A stretch of DNA of 64,000 nucleotides from Microbacterium trichothecenolyticum (GTDB lineage: Bacteria; Actinomycetota; Actinomycetes; Actinomycetales; Microbacteriaceae): positions 124,001 through 188,000 of the forward strand of contig NZ_JYJA01000041.1 in NCBI RefSeq assembly GCF_000956465.1. Reading direction: 5' to 3'. This document shows positions 1-9,374 of the stretch, one piece after another. Below the pieces are notes generated by a model. It was not told where the DNA came from. It saw nothing but the letters and a program-made list of their open reading frames with translations, and searched no databases. The position numbers and the translations under genes are program-made. Position 1 is the stretch's first letter. The number at the start of each line of letters is the position of its first letter.

Positions 1-227
1 ACCCCGCCCGTCGCGAGCCCCTCGACCACGGCGGCGCGCTCGGCGGCGCGGAACTGCGCCTCACCGCGCTCGACGAACAGCTGGTCGATCGGTCCGTGGT
101 CGCGGACGACCGCGGCGTCGGTGTCGAAGAACGGAAGGCTCAGCGCCCGCGCGACCTTCTTGCCGATGCTCGTCTTGCCGGCCCCCATGGGACCGATGAG
201 CACGACGGTGTCAGAGTGCGAGGTCAT
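1..227 (-). CDS. aroK: Shikimate kinase, 3' end cut by window edge
   Basis: Shikimate kinase phosphorylates shikimate with ATP in the cytoplasmic shikimate pathway. Only the first 75 codons are present; the rest runs off the left edge. The ATG at 227 is followed by a Walker A loop GPMGAGKTSIG (residues 12-22) and by the DTD shikimate/Mg site (residues 35-37), both standard for the family. The start overlaps the end of aroC by 17 bp, so the two are probably translationally coupled. The alaS-ruvX-mltG-aroE-aroC-aroK order is common in Actinobacteria and would normally continue into aroB. Confidence 0.93.
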   Translation of the reverse strand, partial: MTSHSDTVVLIGPMGAGKTSIGKKVARALSLPFFDTDAAVVRDHGPIDQLFVERGEAQFRAAERAAVVEGLATGG

Positions 228-1440
228 GGTCGGCGAGGCCGGCGTCGCTCGCTGCCGCGCTGCGCAGCGCGTCGGGGATCGCCGCGAGGTAGCCCTCGAT
301 GTTGCGGCGCGTCTCGGCGACGCTGTCGCCCCCGAACTTCTCGAGCACGACGTCCGCCAGCACGACCGCGACCATCGCCTCGGCGACGACGCCCGCGGCG
401 GGCACGGCACACACGTCCGAGCGCTGGTGGTGGGCCGAGGCGGCGTCGCCGGTGGCGACGTCGACCGTGCGCAGCGCCTTCGGGACCGTGGCGATCGGCT
501 TCATGCCTGCGCGCACGCGCAGCACGGTGCCGGTCGACATGCCGCCCTCGGTGCCGCCTGCCTTGTCGCTCGAGCGGGTGATGCCGTCGCCGGCGACGAA
601 CAGTTCGTCGTGCGCGGCGGAGCCGCGGCGGCGAGTGGTCTCGAAGCCGTCGCCGACCTCGACGCCCTTGATGGCCTGGATGCTCATGAGCGCCTGAGCG
701 AGCTTCGCGTCGAGGCGGCGGTCCCAGTGCACGTGCGAGCCGAGCCCCGGAGGCAGGCCGTAGGCGAGCACCTCGACGATGCCGCCCAGTGTGTCGCCGT
801 CCTTGCGGGCGTCGTCGACCTCGGCGACCATGGCCGCGCTCGTCGCGGCGTCGAAGCAGCGCAGCGGGTCTGCGTCGAGCGTGTCGACGTCGTCGGGAGT
901 CGGCAGCGCCGAGCCTTCGGGGACCTGCACCGGACCGATCGAGAGGGTGTGGCTGACGAGACGGATGCCGAGCTCGGCCAGGAACGCGCGTGCGAGGGCG
1001 CCGAGGGCGACCCGGGCGGCGGTCTCGCGGGCGCTCGCGCGCTCGAGGATCGGGCGGGCCTCGTCGAAGCCGTACTTCTGCATGCCGACGAGGTCGGCGT
1101 GGCCCGGGCGGGGACGCGTGAGCGCCGCCCCTCGTCCGCGCGACTTCTCGGTGAGCTCCACGGGCTCGGCGCTCATGACCTCGACCCACTTCGGCCATTC
1201 GGTGTTGCCGATGCGCACGGCGATGGGACTGCCGAGGGTCGTGCCGTGCACGACGCCGGAGGAGATCGTGAGCTCGTCCTCCTCGAACTTCATGCGCGAG
1301 CCACGGCCGTAGCCGAGCTTGCGGCGCGCGAGATCCGCCTGGATCGCGGCGCGGGAGATGGGGACGCCCGCAGGCAGGCCCTCCATGACGGCGACGAGTT
1401 CGGGGCCGTGCGATTCGCCGGCCGTGAGCACGCGGAGCAT
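211..1440 (-). CDS. aroC: Chorismate synthase
   Basis: Chorismate synthase (409 aa, normal length) converts EPSP to chorismate using reduced FMN. The N-terminal GESHG motif (residues 8-12, with a conserved His), the GHADL segment with the second conserved His, the RASARET segment and the C-terminal STGTVLRVRAG region are all present. ATG start. It lies between aroE, 30 bp upstream, and aroK, which overlaps its 3' end, so it reads as part of one shikimate operon transcribed leftward. Confidence 0.97.
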   Translation of the reverse strand: MLRVLTAGESHGPELVAVMEGLPAGVPISRAAIQADLARRKLGYGRGSRMKFEEDELTISSGVVHGTTLGSPIAVRIGNTEWPKWVEVMSAEPVELTEKSRGRGAALTRPRPGHADLVGMQKYGFDEARPILERASARETAARVALGALARAFLAELGIRLVSHTLSIGPVQVPEGSALPTPDDVDTLDADPLRCFDAATSAAMVAEVDDARKDGDTLGGIVEVLAYGLPPGLGSHVHWDRRLDAKLAQALMSIQAIKGVEVGDGFETTRRRGSAAHDELFVAGDGITRSSDKAGGTEGGMSTGTVLRVRAGMKPIATVPKALRTVDVATGDAASAHHQRSDVCAVPAAGVVAEAMVAVVLADVVLEKFGGDSVAETRRNIEGYLAAIPDALRSAAASDAGLADHDLAL

Positions 1441-1470
1441 TGGTCCAGTCTCCCACGCCCCGGGAGGCCG

Positions 1471-2322
1471 TTACGCCGCGGTGGGCTCCCCGAGCGCCTG
1501 GCGCATCGCCTGCAGCGCCTCCGCCTCGCGGTCGAGGGGCGTGCCGGGGTCGCCGTCCCGGAAGATCCGGATCTGCAGCAGAGCCTGATGCAGCAGCATC
1601 CCGAGTCCTGATCGGGCGGTGCCGCCCGCGCGATCCCACGCGGCCGACAGCGCCGTCGGCCAGTGCCCGTACACGACATCGAGCAGGTGGCCGCCCGAGC
1701 GGGCGAGGGCGTCGGCCGCGGCATCCGGAAGCGTTGCGTCGCCCGGCAGCGTCGCGATCGTGAGCGGCACGGCGGCGTGATCGGATGCTGCGAACGGCGT
1801 GGTCGTCACGGCGATTCCGATGCGGCGGCCGAGGTCGGCGAGCGGCGCGACCGCTTCCGGGCGGCGTGCGATCACATCCACCTCGCGCGCGCCGACCTCT
1901 CCGAGAGCGACCAGGGCGGAGGTCGCGGTCGCGCCGGCGCCCACGATGCGCGCCCGCGCCACCGTCGTGATGCCGTCGTCGGCGAGGGTGCGGACGATGC
2001 CCCCGACGTCGGTGTTGAAGCCGCGGGCACCGTCGGCGTCGAGCAGCAGCGTGTTGACCGCGCCGGTCAGTTCGGCGCGTCGGTCGAGCACCGCCGCGGC
2101 CGCGAACGCGACACCCTTGAGCGGCATCGTGAGCGAGAGGCCCCGCCACGCGTCGTCGAGCCCGGCGAGGTCGCCGGCGAAGGATGTCTCGTCGACTCTT
2201 CGGCGTCCGTAGGTCCAGTCGAGGCCGAGAACGTCGTACGCTGCGGCGTGCAGCTGCGGCGAGCGGCTGTGCGCGATCGGGTCGCCCCAGACCTCCAGAC
2301 GCGACGCCTGGGGGCTCAGCAC
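1471..2322 (-). CDS. aroE: Shikimate dehydrogenase
   Basis: Reduces 3-dehydroshikimate to shikimate with NADPH. I start it at the GTG at 2322, giving 283 aa and a 7-bp overlap with the mltG stop; a longer reading frame exists upstream but lies inside mltG. The SRSP shikimate-binding motif (residues 19-22), TMPLK with the catalytic Lys, the GFNTDVGG motif and a GAG-type dinucleotide loop are visible. The loop reads GAGATATS rather than the usual GAGGAA, a mild deviation. Family and context agree; the exact start is the only doubt. Confidence 0.92.
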   Translation of the reverse strand: MLSPQASRLEVWGDPIAHSRSPQLHAAAYDVLGLDWTYGRRRVDETSFAGDLAGLDDAWRGLSLTMPLKGVAFAAAAVLDRRAELTGAVNTLLLDADGARGFNTDVGGIVRTLADDGITTVARARIVGAGATATSALVALGEVGAREVDVIARRPEAVAPLADLGRRIGIAVTTTPFAASDHAAVPLTIATLPGDATLPDAAADALARSGGHLLDVVYGHWPTALSAAWDRAGGTARSGLGMLLHQALLQIRIFRDGDPGTPLDREAEALQAMRQALGEPTAA

Positions 2323-3995
2323 CCCTGGTCCGGGTTGTCGCGGCACCACTGCTGCCACTGCTCGACGTACTTCAGATGCTCGCTGTAGGTCGAGCTGAAC
2401 TGCGTCTCGCCGGTGAGAAGGTTCACCGTCACGAAGTAGAGCCAGGGGCCGTCGGCCGGGTGCATCGCCGCGTCGATCGCAACGTCTCCCGGGTTGGCGA
2501 TCGGGCCGACGGGCAATCCCGTGTGGACGTAGGTGTTCCACGGGTTGGGATCGTTGAGGGCCTCCTCAGACGAACTGACCGTTCCGTCGTGCATCTCTCC
2601 GTAGCCGTACTGCGCCGTGGAGTCCATCTGGAGCTTGCCGAATGTCTCCTGGTTGTTCGCGTCCAGCCGGTTGAGGATGACGCGCGCCACCTTCTGCATA
2701 TCAGCCCCGGAGCTGGCCTCACGCTGAACGACTGAGGCGGTCGTGAGGATCTCCTGGCGCCGCTCGACAGGCACACCGGCGGCGTCGAGCGACTGGATCG
2801 TACGGTTGACGAGCGTCTGGATTGCCGACTGCGCGGTGACAGTCGGGTCGAAGGTGTAGGTCGCCGGGAAGAGCCAGCCTTCCAGCGGCTGCCCGCCTGC
2901 CGCGACGACGTCCGGGTCTGCGGGCACGCCGTACACCGACGAGTCGGCAGCCGCCGCGGTGAGCTCTTCGAGCGGGATGCCGGTGCCCTCCGAGATCCGT
3001 GCGAGTGTCTGCTCGAGGGCGTAGCCCTCCGGGATCTGGGCGGTGAACTCCTGCTTGTTGGCGGGATCCATGATCGCGGCGAGGGCTGCTTCGCTCGTCA
3101 TCTGCTTCTGGAGCTTGTAGACCCCCGGCTGAAAAGTGGGATTCTGCCCGCTCTTGATGAGGTAGTCGTAGAAGGCGTCGGGCGTCTTGGTCACGCCCGC
3201 GTCGTACAGCGACTGCGAGATCGGCGACCCGGTGTCGCCCTGGGCGATCGTGACGAACGTCTCGCCGTTGGCCAGTCCGGCCTCGTATTCCTTGGGCTCT
3301 TCCCAGCCCATGACCTCGCGGATCTTGTCCTCGTAGGTGTTCCACACGTACAGGCCGCCGGCGGCGATGCCGCCGAGGATCAGCAGCACGACGCCGAGGG
3401 CGATCCACCCGCCGATGCGCCGGCGCTTCCTGTCCGGCGGCGGGGCGTGCCCGATGTCGTGGGTCGACGCCGATCCGCTGAAGAGGTCCTCGAGGGAGCC
3501 GGAGGGTGCGGACGGCGCGTCGGTCTCATCGCGAGCGGGCGGGGTGGCGCGAGCGGCCGACGGGGAAGCCACCCCGGCCGCGGGAGCAGCAGCAGGCGCG
3601 GCGCCCCCACGGCTGTAGGGCATCGCAGGGCTCCCGCCGGCCGTGGCGAAGAGCCAGGGGTCGTCATCGACGGTCGCCTCGACGTCGATCGGCTGCGTCG
3701 TGGGACGAGGGGTGCGCAGCGGCACCGGCTGGAAGCCGCTGCCCGGCACGGGCTCGTCCACCGGGACGGCGGGGGTCGACGGCGGCGTGGGAGCGGTCCC
3801 GACGACAGGCGTGGAGCCGGTGATGAGCGATTCCCACGTGGCCGCGTGGGCGGCGGGAGCAGCCTCCGGCGCCGAGGGCGCAGGTGCGGCCGGCATCGTC
3901 GGCGTCTGCCCCGTCGTCGCCCGGCGCGCGGCGGCCTCGCGGGCGGCGCGGCGCGACGGGGGAACGGCTTCGCCGGCGGGCGATGAGTCGGGCAT
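2316..3995 (-). CDS. mltG: Endolytic murein transglycosylase MltG
   Basis: MltG (YceG-like) cuts nascent glycan strands and is thought to end peptidoglycan polymerisation. The 559-aa protein has a long Pro/Ala-rich cytoplasmic N-terminus (about residues 1-195), one transmembrane helix (about 204-226, after the KRRR stop) and an extracytoplasmic YceG domain with the catalytic-Glu segment ASVVQREA. The N-terminal extension is much longer than in E. coli MltG but typical of actinobacterial forms. ATG overlaps the ruvX stop as ATGA, and its stop overlaps the aroE start. Confidence 0.94.
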   Translation of the reverse strand: MPDSSPAGEAVPPSRRAAREAAARRATTGQTPTMPAAPAPSAPEAAPAAHAATWESLITGSTPVVGTAPTPPSTPAVPVDEPVPGSGFQPVPLRTPRPTTQPIDVEATVDDDPWLFATAGGSPAMPYSRGGAAPAAAPAAGVASPSAARATPPARDETDAPSAPSGSLEDLFSGSASTHDIGHAPPPDRKRRRIGGWIALGVVLLILGGIAAGGLYVWNTYEDKIREVMGWEEPKEYEAGLANGETFVTIAQGDTGSPISQSLYDAGVTKTPDAFYDYLIKSGQNPTFQPGVYKLQKQMTSEAALAAIMDPANKQEFTAQIPEGYALEQTLARISEGTGIPLEELTAAAADSSVYGVPADPDVVAAGGQPLEGWLFPATYTFDPTVTAQSAIQTLVNRTIQSLDAAGVPVERRQEILTTASVVQREASSGADMQKVARVILNRLDANNQETFGKLQMDSTAQYGYGEMHDGTVSSSEEALNDPNPWNTYVHTGLPVGPIANPGDVAIDAAMHPADGPWLYFVTVNLLTGETQFSSTYSEHLKYVEQWQQWCRDNPDQGC

Positions 3996-4462
3996 CAGGC
4001 GGGCTCCTGGGGGACGGGGGTTCCGGGAGGTCGTCCGGTGCTCTTCTCGACGTCGAGCGCTTGCTGGAGCAGGACGACCGCGGCGACCTGGTCCACGATG
4101 TTACGCGACGAACGCTGGGTTCTGCCCGAACTGCGCAGTGCCGCGTGTGCCGAGACGGTGGAAAGCCGTTCGTCGACGAGGCGCACGGGGAGCCCGGATG
4201 CCACCGCCAGCGCGGCGGCGAAGTCCCGGGCGTCCTGGGTCGAGGCCGTGTCCTCGCCGCGCATGTTCAGAGGCAGGCCGACGTAGAGCTCGACCGCCGA
4301 GAACTCGTCGGAGAGCGCCACGATGCGGGTCACCGATGCGTCGTCGCGCGGCACCGTCTCGACCGGAGTCGCGAGCAGGCCGTCGGGGTCGCACTTCGCT
4401 ACCCCGACCCGGGCCTTGCCCACATCGATGCCGAGCCGCGTGCCGCGCCGGAAGCCGCTCAC
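3995..4462 (-). CDS. ruvX: Holliday junction resolvase-like RuvX (YqgF)
   Basis: RNase H-fold nuclease of the RuvX/YqgF family, implicated in 16S rRNA 5'-end processing and possibly junction resolution. The GTG at 4462 overlaps the alaS stop as GTGA and gives 155 aa, the normal length. The GIDVGKARVGVA motif (first acidic residue Asp13), DERLST and the C-terminal DQVAAVVLLQ segment are present. Flanking 4-bp overlaps on both sides indicate tight translational coupling from alaS through mltG. Confidence 0.94.
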   Translation of the reverse strand: MSGFRRGTRLGIDVGKARVGVAKCDPDGLLATPVETVPRDDASVTRIVALSDEFSAVELYVGLPLNMRGEDTASTQDARDFAAALAVASGLPVRLVDERLSTVSAHAALRSSGRTQRSSRNIVDQVAAVVLLQQALDVEKSTGRPPGTPVPQEPA

Positions 4463-7116
4463 GCGCCGAGGGCGTCCTTCACCGAGACCAGTGCCGCAGG
4501 CAGGGCCGCAGCATCCGTTCCACCGCCCTGGGCGACGTCGTCGCGTCCGCCGCCGCCGCCGCCGAGCACGCCGGCGGCGCCCTTCGCGAGGACGCCCGCC
4601 TTGGCGCCCGATGCGCGGGCCGCGTCGTTGGTGGCGACGATCACGACCGGACGGTCGTTCACGACCGCGCCGAGCGCGACGACCGCGGCCTCGGAGCCGA
4701 GACGCTCGCGCACCTGCAGCGCCAGCGAGCGGACGTCGTCGGCGGATGCGGCGTTGCCGAGCGACTCCGCAACCACGACGGTGTCCCCGACCCGCGTCGC
4801 GGCGGCCGCGAGGGCCGGGAGCCGGTCGCCGAGGGCCTTGGCTTCGAATGCCGCGATCTTCTTCTCGGCGGCCTTGAGGCTCGCCTGCAGCTCGGCGATG
4901 CGAGCGGGCAGCTGCTCGCGCGGTGCCTTGAGCGAGGTCGTGAGCTGCGACACGAGGGCGCGCTCGGCCGCGAGTGAGCGGAAGGCGTCGAGACCGACGA
5001 GCGCCTCGACACGGCGGTTCGACGCGCCCACCGACGACTCGCCGACGAGGTTGATGAGCCCGATCTCGGCACTCGTCGACACGTGCGTGCCGGCGCAGAG
5101 CTCGCGCGACCACGGGCCGCCGATGTCGACCATGCGCACCGTGTCGCCGTACTTCTCGCCGAACAGCGCCATCGCGCCGAGCGAGCGCGCCTCGTCCAGC
5201 GGGAGGACGCGCGTGGTCACCTCGAGGTTGTCGCGCACCGCGTTGTTGGCGATCTCCTCGATCTCTGTCTTCGTCTCGTCCGACAGCGACTGGCCCCACG
5301 AGAAGTCGAAGCGCATGTAGCCGGCGCGGTTGAGCGATCCGGCCTGCGTCGCCGTCTTGCCGAGCGTGTCGCGGAGCGCGGCGTGCACCAGGTGCGTCGC
5401 GGAGTGCGCCTGACGGGCGGCGCGGCGGTTCGCAGCATCCACCACCGTCGTCGCCGCCTGACCGACGCCGACCTCTCCCGTCGACACCTCGACCGTGTGG
5501 CTGATGAGTCCCGGCACCGGCTTCTGCACGTCGAGCACCTCGAGCTCGTAGCCCGGGCCGACGATGACGCCCTTGTCGGCGACCTGGCCGCCCGACTCCG
5601 CGTACAGCGCGGTCTCGGCGAGGATCACCTCGGCGATCTGGCCGGCACTCGCGCGGTCGACCGAGACGCCGTCGACGAGGATGCCGAGCACCTGCGACTC
5701 GGCCTCGAGGTCGGTGTAGCCGGTGAAGACGGTCTCACCCTGCGCCCGCAGGTCGCGGTAGACGCTGGTGTCGGCGAGCTGACGCTTGCGCGCCCGAGCG
5801 TCGGCTTTGGCTCGTGCGCGCTGCTCCTGCATCAGGCCGTCGAACGCGGCGCGGTCGACGCTGAGACCCGCCTCCTCGGCGATCTCGAGCGTCAGGTCGA
5901 TCGGGAAGCCATATGTGTCGTGCAGCAGGAACGCCTCGGCGCCGGTGAGGGTCGTGCCCCCCGCAGCCTTCGTATCGGAGAGCGACTCGTCGAGGATCGA
6001 CTCCCCCGCCGCCAGCGTGCGCAGGAACGTCGCCTCCTCGGCGAGGGCGTACTGGGAGATGCGCGCCCAGTCGGTCTCGACGACCGGGTAGGCGTCCTTC
6101 ATGGCGTCGCGCGATGCCGAGAACAGCACCTCGAACGTCGGCCCGTCGACGCCCAGCAGGCGCATCGAGCGGATCACGCGGCGCATGAGACGGCGCAGGA
6201 TGTAGCCGCGGCCGTCGTTGGACGGCGTGACGCCGTCCGACATGAGCATGAGCGACGAGCGGACGTGGTCGGCGACCACACGGAAGCGCACGTCGTCGTC
6301 GTGGTTCGCGCCGTATGTGCGGCCCGCGAGCTCGACCGCCTTGTCGAGCACCGGACGCACCTGGTCGGTCTCGTACATGTTGTCGACACCCTGCTTGATG
6401 AACGCGATGCGCTCCAGGCCCATGCCGGTGTCGATGTTCTTGTTCGGCAGCTCGCCGACGATGTCGAAGTCGTACTTCGAGCGAACGTTCGTGATCTCGT
6501 ACTGCATGAACACGAGGTTCCAGATCTCGACGTAGCGGTCGTCGTCGGTCGCGGGGCCGCCGTCGATGCCGTACTCCGGGCCGCGGTCGAAGAAGATCTC
6601 CGAGCAGGGCCCGGCAGGGCCCGGAAGACCGGTGCTCCAGTAGTTCGTGTCCTTGCCGAGCCGCTGGATGCGCTCCTCCGGCAGGTCCGTGAGCTTCAGC
6701 CAGAGGTCGTGCGCCTCGTCGTCCTCTTCGTAGACGGTGACCCACAGGTCCTTCTGGTCGAAGCCGAGCCCGCCGTCGGCCTCGGGCGAGGTCAGCAGAT
6801 CCCACGCGTAGCGGATCGCGCCCTCCTTGAAGTAGTCGCCGAACGACCAGTTGCCGAGCATCTGGAAGAACGTGCCGTGGCGCGGCGTCTTGCCGACCTC
6901 TTCGATGTCGTTGGTGCGGATGCACTTCTGGTTGTCGGCCGCGCGCGGGTACGGCGCGGGCACGTCACCCGAGAGATACGGGATGAAGGGCACCATTCCG
7001 GCCACCGTGAACAGCAGCGCCGGGTCGTCCGTCACCAGCGATGCCGAGGGGACGATGGTGTGGCCGTTCTTCTCGAAGTAATCGAGGAAGCGCTGTGCGA
7101 TCTCGGCGGTCTTCAT
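4459..7116 (-). CDS. alaS: Alanyl-tRNA synthetase
   Basis: Class II synthetase charging tRNA-Ala. The ATG at 7116 (MKTAEIAQRF) gives 885 aa, the expected length; a longer frame upstream is low-complexity and rejected. The catalytic domain is followed by the editing domain with zinc ligands in HSATHLVHAAL and CAGTHVSTS, then a C-terminal DHHA1 domain with the usual glycine-rich GVLGGGGGGR stretch. It heads the ruvX-mltG-aroECK run. Confidence 0.98.
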   Translation of the reverse strand: MKTAEIAQRFLDYFEKNGHTIVPSASLVTDDPALLFTVAGMVPFIPYLSGDVPAPYPRAADNQKCIRTNDIEEVGKTPRHGTFFQMLGNWSFGDYFKEGAIRYAWDLLTSPEADGGLGFDQKDLWVTVYEEDDEAHDLWLKLTDLPEERIQRLGKDTNYWSTGLPGPAGPCSEIFFDRGPEYGIDGGPATDDDRYVEIWNLVFMQYEITNVRSKYDFDIVGELPNKNIDTGMGLERIAFIKQGVDNMYETDQVRPVLDKAVELAGRTYGANHDDDVRFRVVADHVRSSLMLMSDGVTPSNDGRGYILRRLMRRVIRSMRLLGVDGPTFEVLFSASRDAMKDAYPVVETDWARISQYALAEEATFLRTLAAGESILDESLSDTKAAGGTTLTGAEAFLLHDTYGFPIDLTLEIAEEAGLSVDRAAFDGLMQEQRARAKADARARKRQLADTSVYRDLRAQGETVFTGYTDLEAESQVLGILVDGVSVDRASAGQIAEVILAETALYAESGGQVADKGVIVGPGYELEVLDVQKPVPGLISHTVEVSTGEVGVGQAATTVVDAANRRAARQAHSATHLVHAALRDTLGKTATQAGSLNRAGYMRFDFSWGQSLSDETKTEIEEIANNAVRDNLEVTTRVLPLDEARSLGAMALFGEKYGDTVRMVDIGGPWSRELCAGTHVSTSAEIGLINLVGESSVGASNRRVEALVGLDAFRSLAAERALVSQLTTSLKAPREQLPARIAELQASLKAAEKKIAAFEAKALGDRLPALAAAATRVGDTVVVAESLGNAASADDVRSLALQVRERLGSEAAVVALGAVVNDRPVVIVATNDAARASGAKAGVLAKGAAGVLGGGGGGRDDVAQGGGTDAAALPAALVSVKDALGA

Positions 7117-7207
7117 GCGGGTCCTTGCGTGTGCGTGCGAATGCGTGCGTGTTCGGGGAGTCTGACGAGGTTCATGCGGGGCGGCGCCGAGGCGGCGCCG
7201 GTGCGAC

Positions 7208-7504
7208 TCAGTCGGCGATCTTGCGGGCGGCGTCGTCGACGGCGTCGGCGACATTCCCGACGGCGTCGGATGCGGCGGCCCGCGCGCTCGACGCGGCGTC
7301 GGCGGCGGCATCCCTCACGTCGTCGACGAGGCCGGCGAAGCGGGCCTCCTGTTCGCGGTACGCGTCGCCCATGCGGTCGGTGAACTCCGTGATGCGGGCG
7401 TCGACGTCGGCGAGGATCTCGTGGCCGCGCGGGTCCTTGTTGACCAGGTGGGCGAGAACGAAACCGCCGGCGATGCCGAGCAGGAACCACAGGAGGCTCT
7501 TCAT
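7208..7504 (-). CDS. Small membrane-anchored hypothetical protein
   Basis: A 98-aa protein starting at the ATG at 7504. It has an N-terminal hydrophobic segment (about residues 3-19, LLWFLLGIAGGFVLAHLV) followed by a helical, Ala/Asp-rich cytoplasmic or peripheral tail that looks like a coiled coil or amphipathic helix. A gene of this kind between alaS and rpsD is common in Microbacteriaceae. I do not recognise a function. It lies 91 bp upstream of alaS and downstream of the rpsD terminator. Confidence 0.75.
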   Translation of the reverse strand: MKSLLWFLLGIAGGFVLAHLVNKDPRGHEILADVDARITEFTDRMGDAYREQEARFAGLVDDVRDAAADAASSARAAASDAVGNVADAVDDAARKIAD

Positions 7505-7564
7505 GTCACCACTTCCTCGCGAGCCGCCGGGGCGCGGCATCCCCCCATCGTATGCGGAAACGAT

Positions 7565-7594
7565 GAAGGGCGTCGGGTCTCCCCGACGCCCTTC
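7565..7594 (-). terminator. Terminator after rpsD
   Basis: Perfect 13-bp stem (7565-7577 with 7582-7594) closed by a 4-nt loop, 15 nt beyond the rpsD stop on the minus strand. Confidence 0.8.
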
Positions 7595-7608
7595 GCGTGT
7601 TCGCAGAA

Positions 7609-8238
7609 TTATCGAGCTGCGTAGTACTCGACGACGAGCTGGACGTCGCAGACCACGGGGACCTCGGCGCGCTTGGGGCGACGCACGAGACGGGCCTGGA
7701 GCTTGTCGAGCTCGACCTCGAGGTAGCCCGGAACGGGCGGCAGGACCTCGGCGTGACCGCCGAGCGCTGCGACCTGGAAGGGCTCGATGCCCTCGCTCTT
7801 GGCCTTGACGTGGATGAGCTGACCCGGCTTCACGCGGAAGGACGGGCGGTCGACGAGCTGGCCGTCCACGAGGATGTGGCGGTGCACGACGAGCTGGCGA
7901 GCCTGCGCGGTGGTGCGGGCGAAGCCGGCGCGCAGCACGAGGGCGTCGAGACGCATCTCGAGCTGCTCGACGAGGTTCTCACCCGTCAGGCCCTGGGTGC
8001 GGCGGGCCTCGTTGAACTGGATGCGCAGCTGCTTCTCGCGGATGCCGTACTGCTCGCGCAGACGCTGCTTCTCGCGGAGACGGACGGCGTAGTCGCTGTC
8101 CTGCTTGCGCTTGGTGCGGCCGTGCTCGCCCGGCGCGTAAGGGCGCTTCTCGAGGTACTTGGCTGCCTTGGGGGTCAGCGCGACGCCGAGGGCGCGGGAG
8201 AGACGGACCTTGCGGCGGTCCTGGGACTTCGTTGCCAC
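7609..8238 (-). CDS. rpsD: 30S ribosomal protein S4
   Basis: Primary 16S rRNA-binding protein of the small subunit, 209 aa. GTG start at 8238 with a GAAAGGA Shine-Dalgarno upstream. The KRPYAPGEHGR segment and the C-terminal S4 RNA-binding domain are clear. The N-terminus lacks the CxxC zinc knuckle, so this is the zinc-free form of S4. It is a single-gene unit with its own -10-like box near 8389 and a strong terminator. Confidence 0.97.
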   Translation of the reverse strand: MATKSQDRRKVRLSRALGVALTPKAAKYLEKRPYAPGEHGRTKRKQDSDYAVRLREKQRLREQYGIREKQLRIQFNEARRTQGLTGENLVEQLEMRLDALVLRAGFARTTAQARQLVVHRHILVDGQLVDRPSFRVKPGQLIHVKAKSEGIEPFQVAALGGHAEVLPPVPGYLEVELDKLQARLVRRPKRAEVPVVCDVQLVVEYYAAR

Positions 8239-8388
8239 GAAGTGTTCCTTTCGATGACGCGGCCGTGTCTTTCACGGCCCGCGGACGTATCGCCCCGTCT
8301 TCGCCCTGTCCGGACTGCACGCCGGGGCATGCCGGAAGGTAGGTCAGGAAGAGAGGGGATGCCCGAAAACTGCGTTTCGAGCCGCTCA

Positions 8389-8394
8389 AGTCTA
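8389..8394 (-). promoter_or_regulatory. Candidate -10 box for rpsD
   Basis: TAGACT on the minus strand, about 150 nt upstream of the rpsD start. No convincing -35. The long leader leaves room for autoregulation by S4, but I did not find a defined structure. Confidence 0.4.
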
Positions 8395-8414
8395 CCAGAC
8401 GCGCCGTCGGGCCT

Positions 8415-8798
8415 TCATGAGAGGGCGACGACCAGCGTCGACGCGGCGAGCACCGCGCACACAGGCGTCATCGTGAGGCGCTCGGCGCGACTGCGGGAGA
8501 GGGCGTTCATGACGATGCCGACGGCGAAGTAGGCGAAGAGCACCCAGGTCAGGGTGCGCACGGCGATGCTGTGGCCGCCCGGCAGGATGCCGGCGCGACT
8601 GAGCAGCACCGCGGCGATTCCGCCGTAGAGGAGGACGGATGCCGCGCTGGCGATGCGCAGCCGCCGCGGCAGCACGCGATGCGCTCCGCCCCACACGAAC
8701 CGTCCCCACGGTGCCCCCGCCGCGACGCAGATCTGCAGGGCGGCGAGGCTGCTCAGCAGGAGGCACGCGACGGCCACGGCGACCGTCTCCGGGATCAC
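8415..8798 (-). CDS. Small membrane protein, function unknown
   Basis: A 127-aa protein from a GTG at 8798 with four hydrophobic helices (about residues 5-27, 48-68, 80-102 and 108-126). It sits 13 bp downstream of the PadR regulator on the same strand, so the two are probably one transcript and this protein is a plausible PadR target. No family motif recognised; small four-helix proteins of this type often go unnamed. Confidence 0.7.
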   Translation of the reverse strand: MIPETVAVAVACLLLSSLAALQICVAAGAPWGRFVWGGAHRVLPRRLRIASAASVLLYGGIAAVLLSRAGILPGGHSIAVRTLTWVLFAYFAVGIVMNALSRSRAERLTMTPVCAVLAASTLVVALS

Positions 8799-8811
8799 GG
8801 GAGTCGTCCGT

Positions 8812-9348
8812 TCATGCCTGCTCCCCCACGTCGTCGATCCACTCGCGCATCACGGCATGCGAGCGCAGTCCGTACTCGAGCGTCGCGCGCTGGAACGCGA
8901 AGATCCTGCGCGACGCGTCATCGAGTCCGGCAGCCTTCGCGTCCACCTCGGTCGCCAGGGCTTCCAGTGCCTCGCGGGACCCGTCGACGTGCTCACGGAT
9001 GCCGCGGAGGACGTCCGCCCGATCCTCCGGGGCCTCGAGCAGGCCGAGCAGGTAGACCCTCGCGAGGACGACGGTCTCGGCATCCGTTCCTCCGGAGATC
9101 GGCGCCCGCATCCACGCGCGCCACCGCTCGCGCCCCTCGTCGGTGATCCGGTGGACCTTGCGGCCGCGCCGGCTGCCGTCAGCCTCGGCGACCACCACGG
9201 CGCCGTCGTCCACGAGGTGCTGCAGAGCGCGCTGGATGCTGCCGGAGCTGGCGCTGTAGAAGAGCGAGATGCCGGCGGCGAACCGTTTCTGGAGGTCGTA
9301 GAGCGACAGAGGCCCGCTCAGGAGCAGGCCGAGGATGACGAACTGCAC
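8812..9348 (-). CDS. PadR-family transcriptional regulator
   Basis: PadR-like regulator, 178 aa. I chose the GTG at 9348 because GGAGGTG precedes it by 5-6 nt and because PadR proteins start directly at the winged helix (FVILGLLLSGPLSLYDLQKR). The N-terminal winged helix (about residues 3-80) is followed by a PadR C-terminal helical domain (about 90-175) used for dimerisation. Two copies of a palindromic element lie just upstream (9375-9414), so autoregulation is likely. The downstream membrane protein is probably co-transcribed. Confidence 0.88.
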   Translation of the reverse strand: MQFVILGLLLSGPLSLYDLQKRFAAGISLFYSASSGSIQRALQHLVDDGAVVVAEADGSRRGRKVHRITDEGRERWRAWMRAPISGGTDAETVVLARVYLLGLLEAPEDRADVLRGIREHVDGSREALEALATEVDAKAAGLDDASRRIFAFQRATLEYGLRSHAVMREWIDDVGEQA

Positions 9349-9374
9349 GCGACACCTCCCGGCACGGGGGACGA

